NCBI GenBank assembly: GCA_026388695.1
Contig: JAPLJH010000062.1
Coordinates: 1-64,000, forward strand
Length of the DNA: 64,000 nucleotides
Reading direction: 5' to 3'
From: Deltaproteobacteria bacterium
Lineage (GTDB): Bacteria; Desulfobacterota; Desulfobulbia; Desulfobulbales; Desulfurivibrionaceae
In this document: piece after piece, positions 1 through 8,950 of the stretch
Numbering within the stretch: the first letter of the stretch is position 1
Layout of the letters: every line of letters begins with the position of its first letter
The notes under the pieces: model-generated
Databases searched by the model: none
What the model saw: the letters and a program-made list of their open reading frames with translations, nothing else
Told to the model about the DNA's origin: nothing
Position numbers and translations under genes: made by a program

Positions 1-207
1 GTCGTATTCGATGGAAGCACAGCCGTAATACTCTCGCAGTCCAGAAAGAAGCGTCTCGCGCGCCACCCCGTATTCGGCATGGAGAATACGGGCCAGCGGC
101 ACCCCGCGCAATACCGCAGCTTGAGCTGCTTTAGCAAGCAAACCCGGCCGGAAAAGAGCAATCCCGGAGAAAGGCTGCATCAATGTCTCTGGATCAAGGT
201 GCGTCAT
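1..207 (-). CDS. GspE N-terminal-like protein (5' part only)
   Basis: This is the first 69 codons of a minus-strand gene that leaves the window at base 1. The ATG at 207 overlaps the end of the upstream triple-DUF202 gene by 14 bp, so the two are translationally linked. The visible protein resembles the MshEN/GspE N-terminal module: a helix-rich segment (PLARILHAEYG, then LLSGLREYYG) ends in the strand CASIEYD, like the 'YGxPxveyd' end of that module. The neighbouring DUF202 protein begins with the matching continuation (RYGCPWVEYQ), so the two are probably paralogues at their N-termini. The rest of the protein, and hence its function, cannot be seen. Confidence 0.6.
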   Translation of the reverse strand, partial: MTHLDPETLMQPFSGIALFRPGLLAKAAQAAVLRGVPLARILHAEYGVARETLLSGLREYYGCASIEYD

Positions 208-1735
208 GGCTGAACACCACGGTTTTCCAGAATCGGGCAGGCATGCCGTAATCGGGAAGGGTAATTTCCATCTCCCCATAACAATAGGGAAACTGGCGGC
301 GTGTCCGCTCGGCCGGAATGCTCCAAACAAAGCCGTCTCCCACAAGAAAGAGGCCTGACACTATCATCAGGTAGTTGAAAACCTCCCAGCCAATCCCGCC
401 GCTATCGTTAAAGAAAAGCACAAAGACCACCCCGATGGAAAAGAGGCTGAGTCCGGTGCGGATAAAGGCAAAACCGGTACGGGCCCGGGCCATGACCGTA
501 CGCAAACGGGCCATGACATTGCGGCGCTCGGCCAGTACGGTTCGCTCCAAGGCAACCCCGGTGGTCGCCCAGATTCCTGGAGCATGGGAGCTTTTCACCG
601 GCAGAATCATGGGGTTTATGACAACACCCGGCATGGCATGAGGGTGAGGGAAAAAATAATCCCAGATGGTGGGCATGCCGGTTTTTTGCCGCACCGACCT
701 CTGCCCTTCCACCCCGGCCCGCCGCCCGCGCAAATACCAGAAAAAGCCTTCCAAGGCCATAACCACGCCGATGCAGATGAGGCCAAGATCCAAGGCCAGC
801 CAGCGGCTCGCCTGAAATTGGCGCAGCAGACCAAGACCGAGGCTAATAAAAGCGAAGCCGGTGCGGGTAAACGCCAGGCCGGTCCGGACCTTGGCCATCC
901 TGGTTCTAAAACAGGCAAGCACCGTCCGCTCCTCGGCCAGATCGGTCCGGTCGCTGGCCAAATAACGCCGCCGCATCACTGGCGACAGAGCGGTCCAGCC
1001 TTGCCGTTGCGCTTCGGCTCCTGGCACCACCTGGCTCCGGCGAAACTCCGGGGCAATGTACTCGTTATATGCCTCGAGCACGCTGGTTCCACCGGTGGCG
1101 CCGGTATCGACGCAGGGAGGCAGCGTGGCGTAAATCGCCCGGGCCGGCAGATACCATTTGAGGCCGTCATAGACCATGATGAAGCCGCTTATCAGAAGGG
1201 GGATCTCCAAAAGCAGGTAATACCCGGCGCCAGCCAAACGAAGAAAGAGCAGCGCAATGGTGACAAAAGAAAGACCGGTCCGAATAAAAGCCAGGCCGGT
1301 ACGGCTCTTGGCCAGCAGAGTTCGGTAATGGGTAAACAGGGAACGACGCCCTGCCAGATAGGTACGGACCTTGGCCAGGGGGGTTCGCCCAGCTGTGGGC
1401 GGAAAGCCAGTGTTGAGATCCTGATTATGCTCGAAGATCCGAGTAAGATCGTCGGGCAAGGTGACCTGAAACTCGACCTCCTGCACCCCGAGCGTCTTGC
1501 GAACCTTGTCGGCCAAAATAGGACTGGGTGCGGTGGCAACCACAGTTGCCCGGCCATCAGTGACAATCCGCGGAAACCAGCCTTCCATTCGAAGCTGAGC
1601 CATATCGAGTTTCCACAAGAGCAACTGGGGACCAGTCACCGACTCCTGATACTCGACCCACGGGCAGCCATACCGATCACCAAGCGCCGCCAAGGCATGG
1701 AATTTTTCTAACCCTAAGGTCATACCATTGCTCAT
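194..1735 (-). CDS. Membrane protein with GspE-N-like head and three DUF202 units
   Basis: This 513-residue protein has an N-terminal soluble part (about 1-105) that looks like the GspE/PilB N-terminal domain. Three copies of a DUF202 (YidH-like) unit follow at about 117-200, 262-340 and 396-480. Each copy opens with arginine-rich heptad-like repeats (RTxLAxxRT, then RTGLAFIRTG) and continues into two hydrophobic helices, giving about six membrane segments. DUF202 proteins are small inner-membrane proteins of unknown function, usually with one unit; three in one chain behind a GspE-N head is unusual. Its ATG overlaps the stop of the dikinase-like gene upstream by 4 bp (ATGA), which places it in that operon. 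The function is unknown. Confidence 0.75.
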   Translation of the reverse strand: MSNGMTLGLEKFHALAALGDRYGCPWVEYQESVTGPQLLLWKLDMAQLRMEGWFPRIVTDGRATVVATAPSPILADKVRKTLGVQEVEFQVTLPDDLTRIFEHNQDLNTGFPPTAGRTPLAKVRTYLAGRRSLFTHYRTLLAKSRTGLAFIRTGLSFVTIALLFLRLAGAGYYLLLEIPLLISGFIMVYDGLKWYLPARAIYATLPPCVDTGATGGTSVLEAYNEYIAPEFRRSQVVPGAEAQRQGWTALSPVMRRRYLASDRTDLAEERTVLACFRTRMAKVRTGLAFTRTGFAFISLGLGLLRQFQASRWLALDLGLICIGVVMALEGFFWYLRGRRAGVEGQRSVRQKTGMPTIWDYFFPHPHAMPGVVINPMILPVKSSHAPGIWATTGVALERTVLAERRNVMARLRTVMARARTGFAFIRTGLSLFSIGVVFVLFFNDSGGIGWEVFNYLMIVSGLFLVGDGFVWSIPAERTRRQFPYCYGEMEITLPDYGMPARFWKTVVFSHDAP

Positions 1736-4335
1736 GTGGTGGCCTGCGCGACTTTTTCAATATTTATCAACCCGGAGAGAGCATAATCCCCCTCCATAAA
1801 GGCACGAGCCACGGCGGGAATCATCGCGTCAGTGCCCATGACCGCGTCGAGAAGACGGGTAAAGCCCAAAATCCTACCGACCATCACCAGCTTTTCCTCG
1901 ATGGCCTCCCTGTTAGCTCCTTGCAAAGAGGCGTTGACCAGATCCTCCTTGACATCAACAAAAAAACCATACTGTTCAAAAATTTCCCCGATGCACAGGG
2001 CCCGCCGCCGCCGCCGTTCAAGGCTGGTGCCGCCGCCCTTGAAGCGAAACTTGATGTGATTGCTGCGCGGCTCAGGGGAAGCCACCGCGTCGATCATAAT
2101 AAAGTGAAAATCCATGCGGGCATTCATGTTGCAATAATCGCGGCTAACCATGGCGTAATTGGGCATGCCGATGGGCCGCTCGGATTTCTGGTCGGTGATA
2201 AAGTTGGACATAACTGAACCCATGGGCGTTCCACCGGGCGGTGGCCCCCAGTGCAGACCAGGAGTGGTGATCCCCTGCCACAGCGCCTGGAAAGGCCGGG
2301 AGACCACAGATTCCGGCGAAATTCTGCGTCGTGGTGGCCCGGTTATGGCCAAGCCCCCGCCCATGTCGATGACGCTGACAAAGAAAGGCACCGGCGAATC
2401 GATGGCATGCACAATGCCAAGGTTTTCCTCCAACATCTCGTCGCCGGCGTGGAACATGGACAGCACCGCCTTTTCGTGGACAAAACGGACGATATCGTGG
2501 AGCGACTTGCATTCCATAATGGAGAAGGTTGGCCCGTAAGCGTCGGTGAGATGCAGCACCGTAACCAGCTCCTGCAATTCCCGATGTAATGGGGGCAGAG
2601 GCACACGCATCATGCGAAGCGATGGCGGACCATTCTGCCAGATCTTTTCCGTGGCAGCGATCTCTTCAGCGCTGGCCACATATACCCTGCCGTGGCTGCC
2701 GTCCACCGTGATCCACTGCCCATCGTGCACGATGTTGGACACATCTTGCAGACTGCAGACCATCGGAGTTTCCTGTTCACGAGCCACACAGGCCAGGTGA
2801 TCTGCCGGACTGCCCAGTTCCACCAGCACCGCCGCCACCTGACCCAAAAGGTTAGCCGCCTCGACAAAGCTCTGGTGCATGACCAACACCAAGGGCTCTT
2901 GAGGAATATTCTCAAAATCCCGCCGGCTTCTCACCACCAGCACCCGACCCGTGGCCCTGCCGCCTGAAGCGATTACCCCTTGAACCAAAAACGGGGCCTG
3001 CTCCTGCCAACGGTCACTTTCCTTTATACCTATGGTGGTCATGGGTCGCACCTGAAGGATGACTGCCACTCCCTTGCGATTCACCGCCCACTCCAGATCC
3101 AATGGCACGCCCTCGCGCCGTTCCAACTCCCTGCCCCAACCGGCAAGGGTATGCAGTTCCTCCTCGGTGAGCACAGGCTGAAGACAATCCTCTGGGGCAA
3201 GCTCTCGCCAGGCCACCCCGCCCGTTTCTTCGCAGACGAGGAATCTCTCTTTTCTGGCGATAGTGGAACGCTGCCAATCCACCCGGCCATCCATTCCGAC
3301 CAGATAGATATCCGTGGCAGCGCTGCCAGAAACCGCAGCCTCGCCCAGGCCCGGCACCGCGCTGATCAGCATCACACCACTTTCCGGCTCCTGGGGGGAG
3401 CGGGTCAGCAGGACACCCGCGGCGCGAGCCTCGACCATCTCAAGACAGAGCACCGCCATGTCGAAGCGCAAGGGGTCCAAGCCGGCATTGAGCCGGTAGG
3501 CAAGGCTGCGCGGATTGAAATTGCTGGCCACCACCTGTTTGAACGCCTCAAGAAACTGCGCCTCATCACGGACATTGAGCACCGAGCTGAATTGCCCAGC
3601 AAAGGAATGCTGGCTGCCATCCTCGCTAATGCTGCTGCTACGCACCGCCAGGGCCTTACCATTTTTAAAGTATGCACGGGCTGCAGTCGTGATTTCCTCG
3701 GCCAGGGTAGCGGGAATCACCGCTTGGTTGATCAAATCCTTTACCTGGGCAACGGTGGCAGCGGAAACGTGTTTTTCCTTGTCCGCCCCGAGGGAGGCCA
3801 ACAGGTGAACCAGTTCCAAAGAAAGCCCCGCATGTTCAAGAAAAAAGCGGCAGCCTGCCAGGGTAATCACAAAACCATCCGGCGACGGTAGAGCATTCTT
3901 GCGCAGTTCAGCCAAGGCCGCGGCCTTGTTGCCGGTTTGCCCCTTGAGGCCGCTGTGAATCTGGGCAAGTGGCAACACACAGGGAATATGCTCGGTGGAA
4001 ACGAGACTATTCAGCGTAGCCTGGAGGTGTTGGCTTATCGCTTGATGGGCGGCAAACAATCCTCTGTACTGACCGCTGGCCAGATTCTCCAATCGAGCGA
4101 TCATCTCGGCGGTTTCTTCGATCAGCCGGTGGACCAGTTGGGCCAAGCCCGTAGGATCACCTTGCATTCGCAGATGGATGCTGATTTCGGTAAGGCAATC
4201 CACAGCCCGATTGTTGCTGGCCAAAAGAGAACGAAACACATGGTAGCGTGCCTTGAGCAGTTGCTGCGAATCGATCTTCCGCTGCTGGCGAGCCTCCCGC
4301 AGTTTGGTAAATTGTTGGCCGAGCCAGCGCCGCAT
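1732..4335 (-). CDS. PEP/pyruvate-binding dikinase-like protein, paralogue 1
   Basis: This 867-residue protein has a helical N-terminus (1-120) and a PPDK/PPS-type ATP-grasp domain (about 125-435; AVRSSSISEDG, SFAGQ, ILQVRPM). A phosphohistidine swivel domain follows (about 450-555; the likely His is 513 in SPADHLACVARE). The last 280 residues match no domain I recognise and are shared with the two paralogues upstream. The PEP/pyruvate TIM barrel of PEP synthase is absent, so it should not be called ppsA. Family knowledge suggests ATP-dependent phosphorylation of the swivel His and transfer to an acceptor; the acceptor is unknown. The glycine-rich loop is divergent (TGNKAA where the others have VGGKNA or VGGKAA). 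The start directly abuts the stop of paralogue 2. Confidence 0.85.
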   Translation of the reverse strand: MRRWLGQQFTKLREARQQRKIDSQQLLKARYHVFRSLLASNNRAVDCLTEISIHLRMQGDPTGLAQLVHRLIEETAEMIARLENLASGQYRGLFAAHQAISQHLQATLNSLVSTEHIPCVLPLAQIHSGLKGQTGNKAAALAELRKNALPSPDGFVITLAGCRFFLEHAGLSLELVHLLASLGADKEKHVSAATVAQVKDLINQAVIPATLAEEITTAARAYFKNGKALAVRSSSISEDGSQHSFAGQFSSVLNVRDEAQFLEAFKQVVASNFNPRSLAYRLNAGLDPLRFDMAVLCLEMVEARAAGVLLTRSPQEPESGVMLISAVPGLGEAAVSGSAATDIYLVGMDGRVDWQRSTIARKERFLVCEETGGVAWRELAPEDCLQPVLTEEELHTLAGWGRELERREGVPLDLEWAVNRKGVAVILQVRPMTTIGIKESDRWQEQAPFLVQGVIASGGRATGRVLVVRSRRDFENIPQEPLVLVMHQSFVEAANLLGQVAAVLVELGSPADHLACVAREQETPMVCSLQDVSNIVHDGQWITVDGSHGRVYVASAEEIAATEKIWQNGPPSLRMMRVPLPPLHRELQELVTVLHLTDAYGPTFSIMECKSLHDIVRFVHEKAVLSMFHAGDEMLEENLGIVHAIDSPVPFFVSVIDMGGGLAITGPPRRRISPESVVSRPFQALWQGITTPGLHWGPPPGGTPMGSVMSNFITDQKSERPIGMPNYAMVSRDYCNMNARMDFHFIMIDAVASPEPRSNHIKFRFKGGGTSLERRRRRALCIGEIFEQYGFFVDVKEDLVNASLQGANREAIEEKLVMVGRILGFTRLLDAVMGTDAMIPAVARAFMEGDYALSGLINIEKVAQATT

Positions 4336-6882
4336 CTACCCTTCCTCCCCAACCTGATCCTGCTTGATGTTTAAAAGAAAACGCTGGAAGAACTCCTCGA
4401 TGGCTGCCTCGTCGCGCATCCGCACATCCAACTGGCGCGTAAAGGAGATCAACTCGCCCAGCCGACCCAGCACCCGTTCCATTCTGGGAATATCAAGGTT
4501 CCTGGCCTTGGCAATCACCAGATCGCCGGTGCGTTCCACCTTGAAATACATCCCGGAGAGAATGGCGCTGATCAACCGGGCCCGCCATTCACGTTTGGAC
4601 TTTTCAGCCATCCCGCCGGCAAAACGAAAATAGATGTAGTTGTTGTCCGGGTCCGGCGACATGTAGGCGTCCACCACGTTGAAATGGTAGCCCAGACGCA
4701 AACAGAGATTACAGTAATGCTCGGCGATGATTCCGAGGTTGTCGCCGGGATAGGCTGGCCCGGTGAGCAGGGCCAGCGGCTTGCTGATCCCGGAAAGAAT
4801 ATCCCTAAAACCCAACGACGCAGGCTCCTTGCCTCCCTGGTCATCTTTAAGAAAGCCATGTAAAATCGCGTTCAGCGGTCTGCTGTTCAGCATCTCCATG
4901 CTGATTGCTCCCTCGCCTGGCGCATCCGGCCTGATTCCCGCACCCAGGTCGATGACCCGCAGTTTGAGCGGGATCGGCAGGCGCACCGGCCTACTCAGTT
5001 CATCCTGGGAGCCGCTCTGGTCGGCGTGGAAATGGATCAGGGCGTCAATGGCCTTTTCGTGGGAAAAACGAAGGATATCGTGGAAGGTGCTGCAGTTTTC
5101 CGCTGTGAACTCCGCAGAGGTTGGATCGACCAAGGTGATGGGCGCCACCCAACGCAGGATGCGACGCAGGATGCGCAGTTCCTGGGAGGCGCGGTAGTCA
5201 TCCTCTTCCGAGGCGTGCAGCCGGACCAACCCCTCGATGATCCCCTGATAGACCTGCTTGTTTTCCACGTCCACCGTGACCTCCGCCCCGTCGGCAAGAA
5301 GCTTGGTGGCATCGCCGGTTCCAAACAGGGCCGGAGTCCGGTATTCACGGGCAATGGTAGCCAGATGTCCGGTGGGACCGCCGATCTCGGTGATGATGGC
5401 GGCAGCCCGCCAGACAATGGGGCTCAGTTGCGGGCTGGGGAAGCGCGCCACGGCAATGGCGCCCACCGGGAACTGCTCCGGGTCGGTGTTTTGATCCACA
5501 TGCACCACCCGACCCGCGGCAATGCCAAGATGGGCGACCTGCCCCTTGCCGGACATGAGCGGCGTGGCAGCAGCAAGCTCGGCAGCAAGTTCACCGGGAA
5601 GCGGCGGCGGCTTGGCGGGCAGGGACAGAGGACGACTCTGCAAAATCACCGGCTCATCCCCCAAGGCCCACTCAATATCCTGGGGGTCGCCAAAGGCTTT
5701 TTCCAACAACAGGGATTGCTCGGCGAGCCGGGCCAATTCCTTGGGCATCAAGGTTGCCGAACCACGCCGCAAACCGTTGGGCAACATAGCAAACGCTTCC
5801 TTGCCGCCGGAAAAGGAATCCGACATGGCGATCTCGCTGGTCAGCGGAGTGAAAGGCCAGACCCGGCTCATGACAAAACGGTCGGCCTGCCTGCGTCCGG
5901 AGACCAGATCGTGGGCCGCGCCGCGTAGGGCGGTGACGAGCAACTGATTCTTTTCCGGCGCTTCCGGGTCCCGACTGTAAGTGACTCCGGCAACGCGGGC
6001 GTGAATCATCGGCTGCACCCCGGCAGCCATGGGAATGTCTCGGCTGCTGGCCTTTGGGCCTAGATACTCCAGGGCCGCGACCGAAAAACGGGAGGCAATC
6101 ACCTGACGGTAAGCATCGAGCACCGAGGATAACTCAGGCCGCACCTCAAGCACAGAATGAAACTGCCCGGCAAAACTGCGGGTTTCGGCATCCTCACCCA
6201 CCCCGCTTGAGCGGACTGCCAGGGGCACTGCCCCCCCTGCCCGCTTAAGCAATTGCCGCAGCTCGTCTTGCACCGACGCCACCAGCGGCTCGGAGAAACG
6301 AGCCTGATCGAGCAAACGGGTAATGGCCTCGGAACGCTCTCGGTTGGTGCCAGGTCCGGCGCAGATGGCGTCGATGGCGACAAAAAGTCCGTTTGCCTCC
6401 ATAAATTCACGGTAGGCAGCAGCGGTGATGGCAAAACCATCCGGGGTCCTGAGATGCAAACGGTTGCGGATTTCACTCAAGGTGGCGTTTTTGCCGCCCA
6501 CCAGCTCTTCGAAATCGCTGTTGATCAGCGCATAGGCCAGGGTAATATTGCGGTCGTACGGCCCGGCATATTCCAAGGCCAGCCCGGAAAGTTTCCCGGC
6601 AATCTCCTCGTAACGGTCGTACAGAGCAAGATAACGATTGTTGGTCAGACTACCAAGGCAAGAGACTACCTCCCGCACCAGCTCGTTCAACTCAGCCACG
6701 GCCTCGCCTAAAAACTTCCGGTCAAAAACGTACTCTCCTGCCAGGGCTCCTTCCATGCGGCCAATCTTTTCCAGCACCGCGTTGTTCAAAGAAAGCAGTC
6801 GGCGGAACAGCCGAAAGGAGACGGCAAACGAGGAGGTTTCTCCCTGTGCCGCTTTGGAAAAAGGATTGGCGGGAAGATTCAT
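4336..6882 (-). CDS. PEP/pyruvate-binding dikinase-like protein, paralogue 2
   Basis: This 848-residue protein has the same layout as its neighbours. It has a helical head (1-120), an ATP-grasp domain (about 125-420; LVGGKNATLSEI, LAVRSSGVGEDAETRSFAGQ, DIEWALG, ILQSRPL) and a swivel domain with His506 in GGPTGHLATIARE. The unassigned C-terminal domain (about 570-848) contains CSTFHDILRFSHEKA, an IDLGAGI motif and YFRFAGG. There is no PEP-binding barrel. The ATG lies one base after the stop of the histidine kinase and its stop abuts the ATG of paralogue 1, so it sits mid-operon. The biochemical role of an ATP-dependent phosphotransferase is inferred from the domains; the substrate cannot be read from the sequence. 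Confidence 0.85.
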   Translation of the reverse strand: MNLPANPFSKAAQGETSSFAVSFRLFRRLLSLNNAVLEKIGRMEGALAGEYVFDRKFLGEAVAELNELVREVVSCLGSLTNNRYLALYDRYEEIAGKLSGLALEYAGPYDRNITLAYALINSDFEELVGGKNATLSEIRNRLHLRTPDGFAITAAAYREFMEANGLFVAIDAICAGPGTNRERSEAITRLLDQARFSEPLVASVQDELRQLLKRAGGAVPLAVRSSGVGEDAETRSFAGQFHSVLEVRPELSSVLDAYRQVIASRFSVAALEYLGPKASSRDIPMAAGVQPMIHARVAGVTYSRDPEAPEKNQLLVTALRGAAHDLVSGRRQADRFVMSRVWPFTPLTSEIAMSDSFSGGKEAFAMLPNGLRRGSATLMPKELARLAEQSLLLEKAFGDPQDIEWALGDEPVILQSRPLSLPAKPPPLPGELAAELAAATPLMSGKGQVAHLGIAAGRVVHVDQNTDPEQFPVGAIAVARFPSPQLSPIVWRAAAIITEIGGPTGHLATIAREYRTPALFGTGDATKLLADGAEVTVDVENKQVYQGIIEGLVRLHASEEDDYRASQELRILRRILRWVAPITLVDPTSAEFTAENCSTFHDILRFSHEKAIDALIHFHADQSGSQDELSRPVRLPIPLKLRVIDLGAGIRPDAPGEGAISMEMLNSRPLNAILHGFLKDDQGGKEPASLGFRDILSGISKPLALLTGPAYPGDNLGIIAEHYCNLCLRLGYHFNVVDAYMSPDPDNNYIYFRFAGGMAEKSKREWRARLISAILSGMYFKVERTGDLVIAKARNLDIPRMERVLGRLGELISFTRQLDVRMRDEAAIEEFFQRFLLNIKQDQVGEEG

Positions 6883-6883
6883 T

Positions 6884-8386
6884 TCAGGCGTCCCTGTGCA
6901 ACCGGGGCAAGATGATTCGGAAGGTCGTGCCTCTACCCGGCTCGCTGTCTACCTCGATATCGCCGCCGTGGTCCTTGACAATGGCGTAGCTCAAGGACAG
7001 GCCCAGGCCGGTGCCCTCATTCTTGGTGGTGAAAAACGGGTCAAAGATATGGGTCAAGGCCTCGGGGGTGATGCCTGCCCCGGTATCGCTGACCGCGATC
7101 CGCGCCTCTTTTTCCTGGACGCTCACGGCCAGATCAAGGCGACCATCGGGCTGCATGGCCTGAACCGCATTGAGCATCAGGTTGACCAGCACCTGCTGCA
7201 ATTGGTTGGGGTTGCCGCTGATCAGCACCGGCTGCGCGGGATGGTCGTAATGGTACGCAATACCACCCAAGCGGAACTGATTCTTCACCAGGGTAATGGA
7301 ATTTTCCACCAGCGCGACAAGATCCACCGTCTCCAGGGTGTTGCTTTTACGAGTCCGAGAAAATTCAAGCAAATGGTGCACCACCTCTCTGGCCCGGTCC
7401 GACTGAACCAGGATATCGCGCACCATGTCCATCCGTTCGCTGCACGCCAGGTTGGGAAGATCCTCCAGCAGCACCTCAGCGGTGAGCGAGATATTGTTCA
7501 GCGGGTTGTTGATCTCGTGGGCGATACCCGCCGTCACCTTGCCGATGGCGGCAAGCTTTTCCGACTGCACCAGTTGGTTCTGCTTGGCATTGAGGGCCTG
7601 GAGCATGAGGTTTAAGGAGTTGACCAGCTCGATCCCCTCCACCGAACAAAGAACCTCATCACTTATCGGAATGGAGCTCATCTCTCCCTGCATGATCCTG
7701 GCCGAAGCCTCGCGGATGGCCTTGAGGGGCAGCATGATCCAGCGCATCATGTACAGAATCAGAACGGCGCCAAGCCCCACCGCCAGAGCGAGAATAAGCA
7801 CCGCAGTTTTCTGGTAGCCCGCGACCTGGCGTTCCACCCGAACCCTCGCCCTGGCATCCATGTCGAAGATACTCTTGGTGATGTCCTGGCCGTGTTTGCG
7901 CAGGGCATTTTCCAGGGCTTGCTTGTTTCGTGGATTCAGGTCGTCTTGGAGAAGCTGGCGGGAAATAGCCTCGTACTGGCCAAGTTCCTTGTCATACAGG
8001 GATTCCAGCTCGCTTTTGTTTTCAAGGAGAACCGCCTTCACCGCAGCAATGGAGGCCCGGACTTGGTCCACATAGTCCAGAGCGTTGAGCAAATCCTTCC
8101 GGTCGTTGAACAGGAAATAATTCTTCTCGTAACGCCTGATTTCGAGCACCTTCTGGTTCAGCTCGTAAAACGATTCGATGATCCGAATCTTGTCTTCCAT
8201 CCGCCAAAGGGCAAAGGTGGCGGTAGCGATGGCTATGATGCTCAGGCCCGCGACAATGCCGATCATGACCAGAAGCTTCCCCCGGATGGAACGGATTCCA
8301 GGAAAAAGAAACCGGCAGGGAGGAGAACTTCCCGCCTGATTGGCTGTTTTCTGCGCCGCGTGGGGTGTGGGAAGATTGGGACTCAT
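6884..8386 (-). CDS. Membrane sensor histidine kinase
   Basis: This 500-residue kinase has TM1 at about 38-61, a periplasmic helical sensor at about 62-192 (four-helix-like, rich in charged heptads) and TM2 at about 193-214. HAMP, HisKA and HATPase_c domains follow. The phospho-acceptor is His290 in GIAHEINNPL, and the ATP lid shows DTGAGI and GTGLGLSLS. The ATG overlaps the stop of the receiver gene by 4 bp, and the next dikinase gene begins one base after its stop. Kinase and receiver therefore form a two-component pair embedded between dikinase-like genes. The signal is unknown. Confidence 0.9.
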   Translation of the reverse strand: MSPNLPTPHAAQKTANQAGSSPPCRFLFPGIRSIRGKLLVMIGIVAGLSIIAIATATFALWRMEDKIRIIESFYELNQKVLEIRRYEKNYFLFNDRKDLLNALDYVDQVRASIAAVKAVLLENKSELESLYDKELGQYEAISRQLLQDDLNPRNKQALENALRKHGQDITKSIFDMDARARVRVERQVAGYQKTAVLILALAVGLGAVLILYMMRWIMLPLKAIREASARIMQGEMSSIPISDEVLCSVEGIELVNSLNLMLQALNAKQNQLVQSEKLAAIGKVTAGIAHEINNPLNNISLTAEVLLEDLPNLACSERMDMVRDILVQSDRAREVVHHLLEFSRTRKSNTLETVDLVALVENSITLVKNQFRLGGIAYHYDHPAQPVLISGNPNQLQQVLVNLMLNAVQAMQPDGRLDLAVSVQEKEARIAVSDTGAGITPEALTHIFDPFFTTKNEGTGLGLSLSYAIVKDHGGDIEVDSEPGRGTTFRIILPRLHRDA

Positions 8387-8769
8387 TCTTTTGCTCTATC
8401 GGCTTCCATGGCGCGATAAATAACCTGTTTCAATTCGTCCAGCCGAAACGGCTTGGCCAGAAAGGCGAAAACCCCCTCCTGTTGCGCCAGTTCCGCTGTA
8501 TCCGGCGAGGCATAGCCGGTGATGATGATCACTCGGGTCTTGGGGTTCATGGCCCGGACCCTTTTGAGCACCTCGATGCCGTCAATCCCTTCCATCTTAA
8601 GATCGGTCACCACGATGTCAAAGGGTTTTTCTGCAATGGCCGCAAGGGCTGCGGCAGAATCGGTATAGGTCTCGATCTCAAAGCCGATCTTGCCGAATAC
8701 CTGCTTGAGCCGCTTGCCGACAATGGGTTCGTCATCCACCACCAGCAGTCGCATGTTTGTTTCGCTCAT
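8383..8769 (-). CDS. Single-domain response regulator
   Basis: This is a 128-residue receiver with no output domain: acidic pair Asp12-Asp13, phospho-acceptor Asp56 in VVTDLKM, and conserved Lys in FLAKPF. The open frame extends upstream to 8844, but the ATG at 8769 follows a clear GGGAGGAAGG Shine-Dalgarno and gives a normal receiver N-terminus, so it is preferred. It overlaps the kinase gene by ATGA. With no output domain it probably signals by protein contact, and the flanking dikinase-like proteins are the obvious candidate targets; that is inference. Confidence 0.9.
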   Translation of the reverse strand: MSETNMRLLVVDDEPIVGKRLKQVFGKIGFEIETYTDSAAALAAIAEKPFDIVVTDLKMEGIDGIEVLKRVRAMNPKTRVIIITGYASPDTAELAQQEGVFAFLAKPFRLDELKQVIYRAMEADRAKE

Positions 8770-8829
8770 TGTACCTTCCTCCCTGCTCTCAGTTATCGAC
8801 GACATAACGTAAAAAAAACTCAACAATCT

Positions 8830-8950
8830 GTAACTGTCCAGCAACGCCGCAGATGCGCGACAGAGGCCTGAGAGCTATACACTTGGTATGCGAACAGGCC
8901 GATAACAGCAGCGAAGCGGCGAAGCAGATGCGGTGTTGCTGGACTGTTAC
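8830..8950. repeat. Intergenic inverted-repeat element (MITE-like)
   Basis: The ends of this 121-bp stretch are imperfect inverted copies of each other. The left arm (8830-8855) begins GTAACTGTCCAGCAAC, and the right arm (8925-8950), read on the minus strand, begins GTAACAGTCCAGCAAC. The interior contains further short palindromes (AGGCCT; GGCCTG with CAGGCC). The right end contains the stop codon of dikinase paralogue 3, so the element lies exactly at the 3' end of that gene and fills the gap before the receiver gene. Whether it is a repeat family, an mRNA processing site or a terminator cannot be told from one copy. Confidence 0.55.
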
